DNA of 64,000 nt, from assembly GCF_031583575.1 (NCBI RefSeq), contig NZ_CP134146.1, positions 1,612,001-1,676,000 of the forward strand, read 5' to 3'. The translations under genes were made by a program, and so were the position numbers. Below the pieces are notes generated by a model. The model searched no databases, was not told where the DNA came from, and worked only from the letters and a program-made list of their open reading frames with translations. This document shows, one piece after another, positions 18,451 to 29,440 of this stretch (positions are counted from its first letter, which is position 1; every line of letters begins with the position of its first letter). Source of the DNA: Thalassotalea nanhaiensis (lineage in GTDB: Bacteria; Pseudomonadota; Gammaproteobacteria; Enterobacterales; Alteromonadaceae).

Positions 18451-18482
18451 ATCCCTAAAAAAATAGCTTGTTTTTTAGGGAT
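18451..18482. terminator. Perfect 12-bp inverted repeat after the M48 gene (probable terminator)
   Basis: ATCCCTAAAAAA and TTTTTTAGGGAT pair perfectly around an 8-nt loop, 20 bp after the stop. The T-run lies within the stem rather than after it, so termination is likely but less certain than for a standard hairpin. Confidence 0.55.
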
Positions 18483-18550
18483 AACCTCTACAGTAATGGC
18501 CTTTACTATGCTAAACTTGCCGCCGAATTTATTCCGAACAAGAAAGAAAT

Positions 18551-19165
18551 ATGTCTGATTTTACAAGTATTGAACAACGCGTAAGTTACGGCGTTGGCCG
18601 CCAGTTAGGTGAGCAGTTACGTAACAACCCTTTTAAAGACTTTGAAGTTGCCGCTGTACAGGCCGGTATTGCTGATGCTTTAGCTGATGCTGCTAGCCAA
18701 GTAAGTCAAGAAGACTTACAAGCTGCTTTCACTGTTGTGTCTGAAAAACTACAAGCACAAGAAGCTGAATTAGCCAAAGAAGCTGCTTCTGCAGGCGAAG
18801 CATACTTAGCAGAAAATGCTAAGCGTGAAGACGTTATCGTGACTGAGTCAGGTCTTCAGTATGAAGTACTTGTTGCTGGTGAAGGCGAAAAGCCTACTGC
18901 AGCTAGCACTGTTAGCTGTCATTACCACGGTACGTTTACTGACGGTAATGTGTTTGACTCTTCTGTTGAACGTGGTCAACCGGCTGAATTCCCAGTTGGT
19001 GGCGTTATCGCTGGTTGGACTGAAGCATTACAATTAATGTCTGTTGGTTCAAAATGGCGTTTACACGTACCATTCAACTTAGCATACGGTGAGCGTGGCT
19101 CACAGGGTGCAATCCCTCCTTATGCTACACTAGTATTTGACGTTGAGCTTTTAGCTATCGTTTAA
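18551..19165 (+). CDS. fklB: FKBP-type peptidyl-prolyl cis-trans isomerase FklB
   Basis: A 204-residue protein. An N-terminal dimerisation helix region (residues 1-95) contains the expected [14 protein letters not shown]. The C-terminal FKBP domain reads [32 protein letters not shown] and [17 protein letters not shown]. It isomerises prolyl bonds and acts as a folding factor. No signal peptide is present, so it should be cytoplasmic like E. coli FklB (FKBP22). Confidence 0.9.
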   Translation: MSDFTSIEQRVSYGVGRQLGEQLRNNPFKDFEVAAVQAGIADALADAASQVSQEDLQAAFTVVSEKLQAQEAELAKEAASAGEAYLAENAKREDVIVTESGLQYEVLVAGEGEKPTAASTVSCHYHGTFTDGNVFDSSVERGQPAEFPVGGVIAGWTEALQLMSVGSKWRLHVPFNLAYGERGSQGAIPPYATLVFDVELLAIV

Positions 19166-19173
19166 TTCTATTG

Positions 19174-19200
19174 AAAAAGCCGGGTATTCCCGGCTTTTTT
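19174..19200. terminator. Rho-independent terminator after fklB
   Basis: An 11-bp stem, AAAAAGCCGGG against CCCGGCTTTTT, with a TATT loop. The symmetric A and T runs could terminate in either direction. Confidence 0.88.
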
Positions 19201-19232
19201 GTAAAAGAAACTCACGTTTCTAACGTAAACAC

Positions 19233-19268
19233 TTTTGCAATACCGGTTGGTAAGTTGGTATTGCAAAA
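19233..19268 (+). promoter_or_regulatory. Hairpin in the dapB leader
   Basis: TTTTGCAATACC and GGTATTGCAAAA form a perfect 12-bp stem with a 12-nt loop. It ends 28 bp before the dapB start. No T-run follows, so it is not a simple terminator. It may be a leader structure or protein-binding dyad; no lysine riboswitch consensus was recognised. Confidence 0.45.
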
Positions 19269-19296
19269 ATGTTTAATAACAAGAAGAGAATTAAAA

Positions 19297-20097
19297 ATGA
19301 CAAAAGTTGCCATTTTAGGTTGTGGCGGCCGTATGGGTCGAAATTTATTACAAGCTGCACTAGAGCATGAAAAAATTGAATTGGTAGGCGGTTATGTTCG
19401 TCAGTCATCAAGTTTAAACGGTGTAGATGCAGGTGAACTTTGTGGTTTAGGGCATAAAAATTGCCCCGTAACCTCAGATCTTAATGACTTAGTCGCTGCT
19501 GATGTGTTTATCGACTTTACATCAATCGAGTCTACAAAAATGCACGTAAAGTGGTGTAATGATAATAACAAGGCTATTGTCATTGGTACTACAGGTTTCA
19601 ATGACGATGAGGTAAGTGAGTTACAACAACTTGGTAAAGATATACCGGTAGTGTTAGCACCTAACACCAGCGTTGGCGTTAACTTACTGTTTAAGTTATT
19701 AGAAATTACATCAAAAGCCATCGGCAATGACAGTGACATTGAAATTTTTGAAGCTCACCATCGTTTTAAAAAAGACGCACCATCAGGTACCGCAATGAAA
19801 ATGGGGCAAGTAATTGCTGACACATTAAATCGTGATTTAAACAAAGTTGCAGTATACGGTCGTGAAGGCATAACTGAAGAACGAGCCAAAGATACTATTG
19901 GTTTTGCCACTGTACGTGCCGGCGATATTATCGGTGAGCACACTGCATTTTTTGCTGATCTTGGTGAACGCTTAGAAATTACTCATAAAGCTACATCAAG
20001 AATGACATTTGCGCTTGGTGCAATGCGTGCAGCTACATGGCTCAAAAATGCACCAAATGGATTTTTTGACATGCAAGATGTACTTGGATTGAAATAG
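19297..20097 (+). CDS. dapB: 4-hydroxy-tetrahydrodipicolinate reductase
   Basis: A 266-residue enzyme of the diaminopimelate/lysine pathway that reduces the DapA product with NAD(P)H. The Rossmann motif GCGGRMGR is at residues 8-15; the catalytic [15 protein letters not shown] lies at about 152-166. Start ATG 19297 (MTKVAIL) aligns with known DapB proteins; upstream in-frame residues come from the leader hairpin and are not coding. It precedes carAB-greA, a gene order seen in other marine gammaproteobacteria. Confidence 0.94.
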   Translation: MTKVAILGCGGRMGRNLLQAALEHEKIELVGGYVRQSSSLNGVDAGELCGLGHKNCPVTSDLNDLVAADVFIDFTSIESTKMHVKWCNDNNKAIVIGTTGFNDDEVSELQQLGKDIPVVLAPNTSVGVNLLFKLLEITSKAIGNDSDIEIFEAHHRFKKDAPSGTAMKMGQVIADTLNRDLNKVAVYGREGITEERAKDTIGFATVRAGDIIGEHTAFFADLGERLEITHKATSRMTFALGAMRAATWLKNAPNGFFDMQDVLGLK

Positions 20098-20214
20098 ATA
20101 ACTATCCGTTTTAGCGGTTTGAGCATGTTTTTATAATTAGTTGCAATAAAACTGCAAAAATCTTTTAAATTGTTATAGACGAATTGAGCTGTAACACGTA
20201 GAATACGCCGATTT

Positions 20215-20236
20215 TGCCAAAAAATAATTTTTGGCA
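20215..20236. promoter_or_regulatory. Inverted repeat upstream of carA
   Basis: TGCCAAAAA and TTTTTGGCA form a 9-bp dyad around TAAT, about 90 bp before carA. It could be an operator or leader hairpin for carAB, or terminate dapB transcription weakly. No arginine or purine box was confidently recognised. Confidence 0.35.
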
Positions 20237-20324
20237 TGAAATATACATAATAATTGCTGTTTGTTTGTTAGTTTCGGCAAACGTCTAGTGGTTATTGATA
20301 CTTTGATTCATTATGGAGGTTAAA

Positions 20325-21458
20325 TTGACTAAATCTGCCATCTTGGTACTGGAAGACGGTACTATTTTTAAAGGCACTGCTATTGGCGCAGAAGGCTCAT
20401 CAGTTGGTGAAGTTGTATTCAATACAGCAATGACTGGCTACCAAGAGATCTTAACAGACCCATCTTACGCTGAACAAATCGTCACTTTGACTTATCCCCA
20501 TATCGGTAATACCGGTACCAACGCTGAAGACGCAGAATCTGCGGATGTTTGGGCTAAAGGTTTAATCATTCGTGATTTACCACTTTTAGCAAGTAATTTC
20601 AGAAATGAACAAAGCTTGAGTGAATACCTCATCGCCAATAATATTTTGGGTATCGCTGATATTGATACACGCAAACTTACTCGCATATTACGTGAGAAGG
20701 GTGCTCAAAATGGTTGTATTCTTGCTGGTGACAACTTAAACGTTGATGAAGCATTAGCACAAGCAAAAGCATTCCCAGGCCTAAAAGGCATGGACCTAGC
20801 AAAGGTTGTTTCTGTTAAAGACGCTTACGAGTGGACAGAAGGCAGCTGGCAATTAGGTAAAGGTCACGTAACACCTGATGAATTTCCTCATCATGTTGTT
20901 GCCTATGATTTTGGCGCAAAACGCAACATATTACGTATGTTGGCAGATCGTGGTTGTAAACTTACTGTGGTACCAGCACAAACTTCTGCAGAAGAAGTAT
21001 TGGCAATGAACCCAGATGGTATTTTCTTATCAAACGGACCTGGTGATCCAGAGCCATGTGATTACGCTATCACGGCAATTAAATCATTCCTTGAAACAGA
21101 TATTCCAGTATTTGGTATTTGTTTAGGACACCAATTACTAGGTTTAGCAAGTGGCGCTCAAACTGTAAAAATGAAGTTTGGTCATCACGGAGCTAACCAT
21201 CCGGTTAAAGATATTGAACGTGATGTTGTAATGATCACATCGCAAAACCACGGTTTTGCTGTTGATGAAAGCAACTTACCAGATAACTTAACGGCAACGC
21301 ATAAATCATTATTTGATGGTTCTTTGCAAGGTATTCACCGTACTGATAAGCCTGCGTTTAGCTTCCAGGGTCACCCTGAAGCAAGCCCAGGACCACACGA
21401 TGCAGCGCCTTTGTTTAATCACTTCATTGATTTGATTAACGCACGTAAAGCCCAATAG
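20325..21458 (+). CDS. carA: Carbamoyl-phosphate synthase small subunit
   Basis: A 377-residue glutaminase subunit. The class I amidotransferase domain holds the nucleophile Cys in [12 protein letters not shown] and the His/Glu pair in [11 protein letters not shown]. It supplies ammonia from glutamine to CarB for carbamoyl phosphate, feeding pyrimidine and arginine synthesis. The start is TTG 20325, giving [20 protein letters not shown] lies 8-12 bp upstream and acts as the ribosome-binding site, and E. coli carA also starts with TTG. carB follows after 23 bp. Confidence 0.95.
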   Translation: MTKSAILVLEDGTIFKGTAIGAEGSSVGEVVFNTAMTGYQEILTDPSYAEQIVTLTYPHIGNTGTNAEDAESADVWAKGLIIRDLPLLASNFRNEQSLSEYLIANNILGIADIDTRKLTRILREKGAQNGCILAGDNLNVDEALAQAKAFPGLKGMDLAKVVSVKDAYEWTEGSWQLGKGHVTPDEFPHHVVAYDFGAKRNILRMLADRGCKLTVVPAQTSAEEVLAMNPDGIFLSNGPGDPEPCDYAITAIKSFLETDIPVFGICLGHQLLGLASGAQTVKMKFGHHGANHPVKDIERDVVMITSQNHGFAVDESNLPDNLTATHKSLFDGSLQGIHRTDKPAFSFQGHPEASPGPHDAAPLFNHFIDLINARKAQ

Positions 21459-21481
21459 ACTGATTAGATAGAGTAGATATA

Positions 21482-24400
21482 ATGCCAAAACGTACTGACA
21501 TAAAAAGTATTCTTATATTAGGTGCAGGTCCAATTGTAATTGGTCAAGCCTGTGAATTTGACTATTCAGGTGCACAAGCGTGTAAAGCTTTACGCGAAGA
21601 AGGTTACCGAGTAATTCTTGTTAACTCAAACCCTGCAACTATCATGACTGACCCTGAAATGGCCGATGCAACTTACATCGAACCAATTCACTGGGAAGTT
21701 GTGCGCAACATCATTGAAAAAGAACGCCCAGACGCAGTATTACCAACAATGGGTGGTCAAACGGCACTTAACTGTGCACTTGAGCTTGAAGCTAAAGGCG
21801 TACTTAAAGAATTTAACGTTGAAATGATTGGTGCTACTGCTGATGCAATTGATAAAGCAGAAGACCGAAGCCGTTTTGACGTAGCGATGAAAAAAATTGG
21901 CTTAGATACGCCGCGCGCTAAAATCGTTCATTCAATGGACGAAGCGATTGCTGCATCGGAATACCTTGGTTTCCCATGTATTATTCGCCCATCATTCACT
22001 ATGGGTGGTACCGGTGGTGGTATCGCTTATAACCGTGAAGAATTTGAAACCATTTGTACTCGTGGTCTAGATTTATCGCCAACAAGCGAGTTATTGATTG
22101 ATGAATCATTAATCGGTTGGAAAGAATACGAAATGGAAGTTGTTCGTGACAAAAATGATAACTGTATCATCATTTGTTCTATCGAAAACTTCGACCCTAT
22201 GGGAATTCATACTGGTGACTCTATTACAGTTGCACCAGCACAAACACTAACGGATAAAGAATACCAAATCATGCGTAATGCATCGGTTGCGGTATTACGT
22301 GAAATTGGTGTTGAAACAGGTGGTTCAAACGTACAGTTTGGTATTTGTCCTGATACTGGCCGTATGGTTATTATCGAGATGAACCCTCGTGTTTCTCGTT
22401 CATCAGCATTAGCATCAAAAGCGACGGGTTTCCCAATTGCTAAAATCGCTGCCAAGTTAGCAGTAGGTTATACGCTGGATGAATTAAGTAATGATATTAC
22501 TGGTGGTGCAACACCTGCATCATTTGAACCAACAATCGATTACGTAGTAACTAAAATTCCTCGTTTCAACTTCGAGAAATTTGCAGGCGCAGAAGACCGT
22601 CTTACTACCCAAATGAAATCAGTTGGTGAAGTTATGGCTATCGGCCGTAACCAACAAGAGTCAATGCAAAAAGCATTACGTGGCTTAGAAGTTGGCATGA
22701 ATGGTTTCGACCCTGTGGTTGATGTTACTAAACCAGGTGCTAAAACTAAGATCATGCACGAATTGCAAGAAGCTGGCGCTGACCGTATTTGGTACGTAGC
22801 CGATGCATTTCGTTTAGGATTAACGTTAGAAGACGTGTTTAGAACCACAAAAATTGACCGTTGGTTCCTAGTACAAATTGAAGACATCGTTAAAGAAGAA
22901 CAAAGCGTTTACGATGGTGGTATGTCAGGTTTAACTACCGATTACTTGCGTAAACTTAAGCGTAAAGGTTTCTCTGATAAGCGCTTAGCTGATGTTATCG
23001 GTGTTGCTGAAAGTGAAATTCGCAAGAAACGTCACAATGCAGAAATCTTCCCTGTATACAAACGTGTTGATACTTGTGCGGCAGAATTCAGTTCAGATAC
23101 AGCGTATATGTACTCTACCTACGATGAAGAGTGTGAAGCCAACCCAACAGATAATGATAAAATTATGATCATTGGTGGCGGTCCAAACCGTATCGGCCAA
23201 GGTATTGAATTTGATTACTGTTGTGTACACGCCGCATTAGCTCTACGCGAAGACGGTTATGAAACTATCATGGTTAACTGTAACCCTGAAACGGTTTCAA
23301 CTGATTACGACACATCAGATAGATTATACTTTGAGTCTGTAACGTTTGAAGACGTATTAGAAATCGTACGTGTTGAAAAGCCAAAAGGCGTTATTGTGCA
23401 ATACGGTGGTCAAACACCACTTAAATTAGCACGCGCTTTAGAAGCGGCAGGTGTACCAATTATCGGTACTTCTCCTGATGCAATTGATAGAGCAGAAGAT
23501 CGTGAGCGCTTCCAACAAGCCGTTGACCGTTTAAGCCTATTACAACCTGAAAACGCAACAGTTACTTCACTTGATGAAGCAATGGCAAAAGCGGAAACAA
23601 TTGGCTTCCCATTAGTTGTACGCCCTTCATACGTACTTGGCGGTCGAGCGATGGAAATTGTTTACGACTTAGCTGATTTACGTCGTTACATGACCGAAGC
23701 GGTAAGCGTATCTAATGACTCACCAGTATTACTTGATCACTTCCTAGATGACGCGATTGAAGTAGATATCGACGTTATTTGTGACGGCACTGATGTTGTT
23801 ATTGGCGGTATCATGCAGCACATCGAACAAGCAGGTGTTCACTCTGGTGACTCAGCATGTTCATTGCCTCCATACAGCCTTTCACCTGAAATTCAAGATG
23901 TTATGCGTAAGCAAGTTACTGCATTAGCGTTTGAACTTGGCGTAATTGGTTTAATGAATACGCAAATGGCCGTTAAAAATAACGAAGTTTACTTAATTGA
24001 AGTTAACCCTCGTGCAGCTCGTACAGTTCCGTTTGTTTCAAAAGCAACAAGCATTCCTTTAGCTAAAGTGGCAGCTCGTGTTATGGCTGGAACTTCACTG
24101 AAAGAGCAGGGCATTACAACGGAAGTTATTCCAGAGTATTTCTCAGTTAAAGAAGTTGTTATTCCATTTAACAAGTTCCACGGTAGTGATCCTTTAGTTG
24201 GCCCAGAAATGCGCTCAACTGGTGAAGTGATGGGGACCGGTGATACGTTTGAAGAAGCTTATGCAAAAGCCAACTTAGGTGCAGGTGTTACTTTACCTAA
24301 AACAGGTCGAGCGTTAATTTCTGTTCGTAACAGTGATAAAGAGCGTGTTGTTGATTTAGCGAAACAACTAGTTGCTTTAGGATTTAAACTTGATGCAACC

Positions 24401-24700
24401 CACGGTACAGCAGTTATTTTGGGTGAAGCAGACATTCCAGTACGATTAGTAAATAAAGTACACGAAGGTCGTCCACATATTGTTGATAGAATTAAAAACA
24501 GTGAGTACAGTTATATTATTAACACCACTGAAGGTCGTAAAGCGATTGAAGATTCTAAGCAAATTCGTGGTTCAGCTTTACGTTATAAAGCAACCTATAC
24601 AACAACACTAAACGCTGGTTTTGCTGTTTGTATGGCGCATTCTGCAGATGACAGAAACAAAGTTAACTCAATTCAAGAATTACATGAAAGGTGTCAATAA
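21482..24700 (+). CDS. carB: Carbamoyl-phosphate synthase large subunit
   Basis: A 1072-residue enzyme with the expected tandem architecture. Two ATP-grasp halves (about residues 1-400 and 555-935) each begin with a Gly-rich element ([21 protein letters not shown]). The C-terminal MGS-like domain, about 936-1072, binds allosteric effectors. It makes carbamoyl phosphate from bicarbonate, ammonia and two ATP. Its stop codon overlaps the greA start (TAATG), indicating translational coupling. Confidence 0.97.
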   Translation: MPKRTDIKSILILGAGPIVIGQACEFDYSGAQACKALREEGYRVILVNSNPATIMTDPEMADATYIEPIHWEVVRNIIEKERPDAVLPTMGGQTALNCALELEAKGVLKEFNVEMIGATADAIDKAEDRSRFDVAMKKIGLDTPRAKIVHSMDEAIAASEYLGFPCIIRPSFTMGGTGGGIAYNREEFETICTRGLDLSPTSELLIDESLIGWKEYEMEVVRDKNDNCIIICSIENFDPMGIHTGDSITVAPAQTLTDKEYQIMRNASVAVLREIGVETGGSNVQFGICPDTGRMVIIEMNPRVSRSSALASKATGFPIAKIAAKLAVGYTLDELSNDITGGATPASFEPTIDYVVTKIPRFNFEKFAGAEDRLTTQMKSVGEVMAIGRNQQESMQKALRGLEVGMNGFDPVVDVTKPGAKTKIMHELQEAGADRIWYVADAFRLGLTLEDVFRTTKIDRWFLVQIEDIVKEEQSVYDGGMSGLTTDYLRKLKRKGFSDKRLADVIGVAESEIRKKRHNAEIFPVYKRVDTCAAEFSSDTAYMYSTYDEECEANPTDNDKIMIIGGGPNRIGQGIEFDYCCVHAALALREDGYETIMVNCNPETVSTDYDTSDRLYFESVTFEDVLEIVRVEKPKGVIVQYGGQTPLKLARALEAAGVPIIGTSPDAIDRAEDRERFQQAVDRLSLLQPENATVTSLDEAMAKAETIGFPLVVRPSYVLGGRAMEIVYDLADLRRYMTEAVSVSNDSPVLLDHFLDDAIEVDIDVICDGTDVVIGGIMQHIEQAGVHSGDSACSLPPYSLSPEIQDVMRKQVTALAFELGVIGLMNTQMAVKNNEVYLIEVNPRAARTVPFVSKATSIPLAKVAARVMAGTSLKEQGITTEVIPEYFSVKEVVIPFNKFHGSDPLVGPEMRSTGEVMGTGDTFEEAYAKANLGAGVTLPKTGRALISVRNSDKERVVDLAKQLVALGFKLDATHGTAVILGEADIPVRLVNKVHEGRPHIVDRIKNSEYSYIINTTEGRKAIEDSKQIRGSALRYKATYTTTLNAGFAVCMAHSADDRNKVNSIQELHERCQ

Positions 24701-25176
24701 TGTCAACGTATCCAATGACAGTTCAAGGGGCTGATGCTCTTAGAGAAGAACTGGTTTACTTAAAGCAAACTAAGCGACCTGAAATTGTTGCTTCTATTGC
24801 TGAAGCTCGTGAACACGGCGATTTAAAAGAAAACGCTGAGTATCATGCTGCTCGTGAAGAGCAAGGCTTTTGTGAAGGTCGTATTCAAGATATTGAAGGC
24901 AAGCTGGGTAATGCACAAGTTATCGACATAACTAAAATACCAAACACACATAAAGTGATTTTTGGTGTGACAGTAACTTTACTAAACATTGATACCGATG
25001 CTGAAGTAACTTACCAAATTGTTGGTGATGATGAAGCCGATATTAAGAACAATCGCATTAGTGTTAACTCACCAATTGCGCGTGCACTTATCGGTAAAAC
25101 GGTTGACTCAGAAGTTGAAGTGAAAACACCTGGTGGTGTAGTAGAGTACGAGATCATCTCGGTTGAGCATAAATAA
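24700..25176 (+). CDS. greA: Transcription elongation factor GreA
   Basis: A 158-residue factor that enters the RNA polymerase secondary channel and stimulates cleavage of backtracked RNA. The N-terminal coiled coil carries the acidic tip ([20 protein letters not shown]), with the catalytic Asp/Glu pair; the C-terminal FKBP-like domain follows. I start at ATG 24700, overlapping the carB stop, which aligns with E. coli GreA; a GTG 9 bp upstream is an alternative. AAAGGTG provides the ribosome-binding site. Confidence 0.95.
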   Translation: MSTYPMTVQGADALREELVYLKQTKRPEIVASIAEAREHGDLKENAEYHAAREEQGFCEGRIQDIEGKLGNAQVIDITKIPNTHKVIFGVTVTLLNIDTDAEVTYQIVGDDEADIKNNRISVNSPIARALIGKTVDSEVEVKTPGGVVEYEIISVEHK

Positions 25177-25196
25177 ACCACATTGATTTATACACT

Positions 25197-25226
25197 AAAA
25201 AAACCTGCATTTTGCAGGTTTTTTTA
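25197..25226. terminator. Rho-independent terminator after greA
   Basis: AAACCTGCA pairs with TGCAGGTTT, flanked by A and T runs on both sides. It closes the dapB-carAB-greA block before the accessory region. Confidence 0.88.
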
Positions 25227-25465
25227 TGTCTATAGTTACCAGCAACGAGCAAGCTTTTTAACATTCCAACTTTCTGCCTTTTAACTATCTCCCCTTATTA
25301 ACAGCATCAATATATGAACTGTTATACCCGTAAAACTTCAACCTCTTAATAACCTTATAGCAAGCCAATATCACTTTTAAATACAATTTTAGCAACATTT
25401 ACCTACTGTTTGATTACATTCTGGTTTCAATTTAATTGACTGATTAATAAGGGAATTGTTTAAAA

Positions 25466-25508
25466 ATGAAAAGAAAATGAAAGATAAATGAGCCCGAAAT
25501 GAAAAGCG
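25466..25508 (+). promoter_or_regulatory. Four ATGA-type direct repeats at exact 11-bp spacing
   Basis: ATGAAAAG, ATGAAAGA, ATGAGCCC and ATGAAAAG begin at 25466, 25477, 25488 and 25499, exactly 11 bp apart. They lie about 130-170 bp upstream of the first S8 gene, on its coding strand. Eleven-bp direct repeats are the classic geometry for PhoB/OmpR-type winged-helix regulators. The same motif and spacing recur upstream of the S8 gene at 47368. The remainder of the gap 25227-25635 holds no gene that I can see. Confidence 0.55.
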
Positions 25509-25635
25509 ATTTGTTGTTTAGGATTATGTTTGCCTTTACTAATGGGCGCAAGGCCAAGGTCATGTACTAATTATTAAAACTTTAAACGGGCATGACTTTG
25601 GATTTGTTGAACATAAATGAAAACAGAGGTTATAC

Positions 25636-28600
25636 ATGATTTTTAAATCATCGACCGTCGCTCTAATGGTTTCGTCAGCATTAGCTTTGTCTGCTAATGC
25701 CAGCGACGCCGAATTAGCAAACCAACAATTAAGTGTTGGTAATGCTGCTCAGGGTGAAGTCAATACAACATCAGATGTAAGAAAGGCGATAGTTACTGCA
25801 AATGAAGCTATGGGGGTTTATCTTATTCAACTTTCACAAAAGAGTGCTATGGATGCAAGTTATGCCACAATGGGTAATGACCGCAGTTCGATAGTTGCGA
25901 AAGTAGAACTGCAACAAGACGCAGTTATGAAAGTGATCCGAAGTTTGGATAATACGGCAGTATTAACTCGCAAATCTCGTTTAACCGAAAATGCGCTTTA
26001 TGTGCAGATGAATCACGGTATTGTTGAATCTTTATCTGCTGATGTAAATGTGGTTAATGTTGAACTGCTCAGTGAATCAGCAACTTATACCGCGCAAGAT
26101 GAGTTTAAAAAGTTCCCATTTTTAAATATTAAAGATGCAGGGGACGCGATCACTGTTGCTATTGTTGGTAACGGCATTGATTACACCCATAAAGCATTAG
26201 GTGGCAATGGCGATTATGACATGGCTTGGGCTAACAGAAGTAATGCCTGGGATGGTTTTCCAACAAACACTGTTATTGGTGGTTTAGATTTTTCAGCTGG
26301 TGGTGAAGGGTACCATTCAATTGATTACAACCCAATTGAAGATGCTAACGATATTAACGTAGAAAATGGCTATATATCTTCAGGCACAGCAGTTGCAGCA
26401 CAAGTTTTAGCGCAAGCCCCAGATGCTAAAATTTTATCGTATAAAACGTGGGACTGGGCCAGCTCGTACTTCTTTCCTGTTTTAGATGTGATCATCGATC
26501 CAAACCAAGATGGCGACATTAGTGACCGTCCAGATGTTATTGTCTTAAATGCTTACGGTAATGGCGCTTTTTATGTAGAAGATGATACCAATGGTTCATC
26601 ACCAACTCGTGAAATAAATTTAGTCCGCCGTTTAAGTGCATCGGGCTCGTTAGTTGTTGTTGGCGCTGGTGATACCTATTTTAATTCATATTTTAATATC
26701 GCTTGGCGTGGCGCAGTACCTGAAGCGTTAACAGTTGGCTCTGTTGGCATCAATGGTGAAGATATTGTTTTATCAGAATTTACTCCTGCAGGTCCTGTAC
26801 GTGGCACCCACCAATTAAAACCAGAAGTTGTTGCTCCAGCTGAAAATATTGTTGGACCAATAGCCGGTAGTGGTGATGCAGAAGGAGAACTTGATGCTAA
26901 CTCTACTTATGCTGCCGCTTATGCTGCTGGTATTGTGGCGAAGATTTTAGCCGAATACCCACAGTTAAGTCCGCTTGAAGCAAAAGCGTTAGTGGCCAAT
27001 ACTGCTATTGCAGATGGTATTCAAGGTTCATCAACTTATAATGAAGAGTTTGACCGAAATATCAGCAACGTTGCTGAAGTGCCATTTATGGGTACTGGTT
27101 TAGTTGATGGTGTTAAAGCCGTTACAGCCAATGCCGTTGTTTGGGAAACTAACAGCTATCAGCCAGGTCTTGCGTTTGGCTTTGTTGAAGCCTCAAGCTC
27201 AGCAACGCTAAGTCGTGATATCACCATAAGAAACTTAACGGATGAAGTGCAAACTTACAGACTCAACAGTGTAGTCAGTGGTGATAAAGCCAACAATGCG
27301 GCTATCAGCTTTATATATCCAGAAACCATCAATGTGCCTGCTAACCATTCTGTAGTATTCAATATCACTATGAAGGTAGATGCAGATAAGTTATCTGAAC
27401 AATCAATCAGCTCGACTGAAGATTATACTATTGCTAATTTTACTAATGAAAATGTAAACGGCTACTTAGTATTTGAAAATACAGATGAAGATTCGGCTCA
27501 ATTAAAAATGCCATGGCAAGTGTTCCCTAAAAATGCCAAGCCGTTAGCAAAAAGTAATCTAGAAAATAGCTGGCAAATGCCGTATGAAGCATATGATTGG
27601 CAAGACATGATGTGGGCAGCCAATGCTAATTCTTATACGGATACACTCGATCTTACCAATACAGGTAATGCTAACAAAACCATTTACACCATGCCGCGCA
27701 TGCGCTCTGTAGAGGCCATCAGTGAAAGTAAAGCTGGCGGCCAAGGTCATATGATCAAAAACCTTGGTGCTAGTATCAATGCCGATCTAACTTGTGAATC
27801 AGGTAGTAAACTATCGGTTGCCGTACAAATGTTCGATAAGTTCGACATACCAATGGCAGAGCACTTCGATAAAGCTGGGCATATGTTGACGTACTTTAGT
27901 ATTTATAGCCAAGACTATGTTGATAGCATGAATGGCAATGCACAGCTAATCGATCAGGACGAAAACAAAAGTGATAATGATGTACTCGCTTATATTGAAA
28001 TACTTATAGACAATGATGGCAAACCACAAGTCGAATACATTGATTTTGACGAAGAGTATGAATGGTGGAACCCTCGTAAGCGGTTTAAGCAATCCCGCTT
28101 AGGTGCAGATGTCAGCATTGGCGACGATACCGTTGTCGCTAATATTTGTATCGAAGAATTATACCATGCTGATATTCAATCTGTTGATAATTGGAATGAA
28201 GATCTAGGCTGGCAGTTTGCTACAGATCGTGATGCAAGAGCAGACATTCATGAACCTGTTATTCGTTATAATCCGGTGATTATGGGACGATCTTTCACTG
28301 AAATTATTGACCATACTGGCGAATTTAACTACCCACCTTGGACTTACACAAACTGTGATCCTAATGGTGTTGATTGGATGGGTAACCCATTCCCTGAAGA
28401 TTACTGTATTGAAGAAGCAAAAACGTTTGTCGCATTCCATACAGGTATTGCTAAATTATCTGATGACGAAAATTCTGAATTAACCTGGTCAAACAAAGTT
28501 GAGTTAGCTGCTGGTGAAACAGCACGCGTTGCTGTGACTACGGTTGACGATTGTAATCCAAACCTTGTTTGGTTCGGCTCTCAGCCTCCACTTCACGATG

Positions 28601-29388
28601 CTTGTCCACCAAGTGTGATGATTTTTGAATTAGGTAGTGATAATACCGGTTTCTCAGGCACGACCTACGGCTCTGATATAGGAATAAAACCTGGTCAAGG
28701 CTTCAGTATTTATGAAAATGCTGAAAATGGTGAAGTAATCGGTAAATTAGAGAGCTATGCCGTTAATTTTTTCACTGAAGACAAACATAAAGGCCCTGTA
28801 CACCTAGTAAATTCCTTACCGGGTACGCCATTTTATGTAGCAACAGACGGCACTATAACGGTTGCTAACAGTGCGGCTTTAGATTATGAACAAACCAAAT
28901 CTTACACCTTAAAAGTGCAAGCAGATTACGTAAACCGTGATACCCAAATTGTTGATGTGATTATCAAGGTTAATAACCTAAACGATACAGCGCCAGTAAT
29001 GACGCAATCGTTAGCGGCAATTGCAAGCAAGGTTGGCGACACTGTTACAGCTAGCGTTGCAGGATCATTTAATGATGTTGAAGGGGATGGTATCACTTTT
29101 GAAGCAATGAATTTACCTGAAGGCTTATCGATAGACTATATGGGTAATATTTCAGGCATAGCTACTCAAGCAGGTGAATACCACGCCAGCGTTCTTGCGA
29201 GTGATGGTTTGAATGTCACATCTGCAGACTTAATCATTTCAATTACCAATAACCCGAATTCAGCGACTCCAGTTGAATCAGCTCCTAATGATGATGCAGA
29301 AGAGTCATCAACAAGTGGTGGTAGTACTAGCGCGTTCTTTATGTTGCTAGCGGGTGTAGCAATGATCAGTCGTCGAGTGCGTAAGTAA
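25636..29388 (+). CDS. Exported S8 subtilisin-family pseudopeptidase with GlyGly-CTERM tail
   Basis: A 1250-residue exported protein: signal peptide (about 1-22), I9-like propeptide (about 55-145), S8 fold (about 160-500), later beta domains, cadherin-like and putative Ig repeats (about 1085-1210), and a GlyGly-CTERM-like tail (SGGSTSAFF, helix, RRVRK). All key subtilisin residues appear lost: DTG reads GNG (Asp to Gly178), HGTH reads SGTA (His to Ser249), the oxyanion Asn is Asp346, and GTSMA reads NSTYA (Ser to Thr424). The frame is intact, so this is a folded, probably non-catalytic homologue. An active paralogue follows after 52 bp. Confidence 0.82.
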   Translation: MIFKSSTVALMVSSALALSANASDAELANQQLSVGNAAQGEVNTTSDVRKAIVTANEAMGVYLIQLSQKSAMDASYATMGNDRSSIVAKVELQQDAVMKVIRSLDNTAVLTRKSRLTENALYVQMNHGIVESLSADVNVVNVELLSESATYTAQDEFKKFPFLNIKDAGDAITVAIVGNGIDYTHKALGGNGDYDMAWANRSNAWDGFPTNTVIGGLDFSAGGEGYHSIDYNPIEDANDINVENGYISSGTAVAAQVLAQAPDAKILSYKTWDWASSYFFPVLDVIIDPNQDGDISDRPDVIVLNAYGNGAFYVEDDTNGSSPTREINLVRRLSASGSLVVVGAGDTYFNSYFNIAWRGAVPEALTVGSVGINGEDIVLSEFTPAGPVRGTHQLKPEVVAPAENIVGPIAGSGDAEGELDANSTYAAAYAAGIVAKILAEYPQLSPLEAKALVANTAIADGIQGSSTYNEEFDRNISNVAEVPFMGTGLVDGVKAVTANAVVWETNSYQPGLAFGFVEASSSATLSRDITIRNLTDEVQTYRLNSVVSGDKANNAAISFIYPETINVPANHSVVFNITMKVDADKLSEQSISSTEDYTIANFTNENVNGYLVFENTDEDSAQLKMPWQVFPKNAKPLAKSNLENSWQMPYEAYDWQDMMWAANANSYTDTLDLTNTGNANKTIYTMPRMRSVEAISESKAGGQGHMIKNLGASINADLTCESGSKLSVAVQMFDKFDIPMAEHFDKAGHMLTYFSIYSQDYVDSMNGNAQLIDQDENKSDNDVLAYIEILIDNDGKPQVEYIDFDEEYEWWNPRKRFKQSRLGADVSIGDDTVVANICIEELYHADIQSVDNWNEDLGWQFATDRDARADIHEPVIRYNPVIMGRSFTEIIDHTGEFNYPPWTYTNCDPNGVDWMGNPFPEDYCIEEAKTFVAFHTGIAKLSDDENSELTWSNKVELAAGETARVAVTTVDDCNPNLVWFGSQPPLHDACPPSVMIFELGSDNTGFSGTTYGSDIGIKPGQGFSIYENAENGEVIGKLESYAVNFFTEDKHKGPVHLVNSLPGTPFYVATDGTITVANSAALDYEQTKSYTLKVQADYVNRDTQIVDVIIKVNNLNDTAPVMTQSLAAIASKVGDTVTASVAGSFNDVEGDGITFEAMNLPEGLSIDYMGNISGIATQAGEYHASVLASDGLNVTSADLIISITNNPNSATPVESAPNDDAEESSTSGGSTSAFFMLLAGVAMISRRVRK

Positions 29389-29404
29389 ACGTAAATAATT
29401 AAAA

Positions 29405-29427
29405 TTGAGAGGCTTAAAGCCTCTCAA
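29405..29427 (+). promoter_or_regulatory. Intergenic hairpin between the two S8 genes
   Basis: TTGAGAGGCT and AGCCTCTCAA form a perfect 10-bp stem with a 3-nt loop. No T-run follows; an AGAGG ribosome-binding site for the next gene begins two bases later. It may protect processed mRNA or set the expression ratio of the two proteins. Confidence 0.5.
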
Positions 29428-29440
29428 AGAGGAATTTAAT

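Noticed and set aside
18451-18482. Small RNA gene between the M48 gene and fklB
   Set aside because: Only a single hairpin is present and no separate promoter was found; a terminator role is simpler.
19171-19296. Longer dapB start
   Set aside because: The extension would be encoded by the fklB terminator and the leader hairpin and has no counterpart in known DapB proteins.
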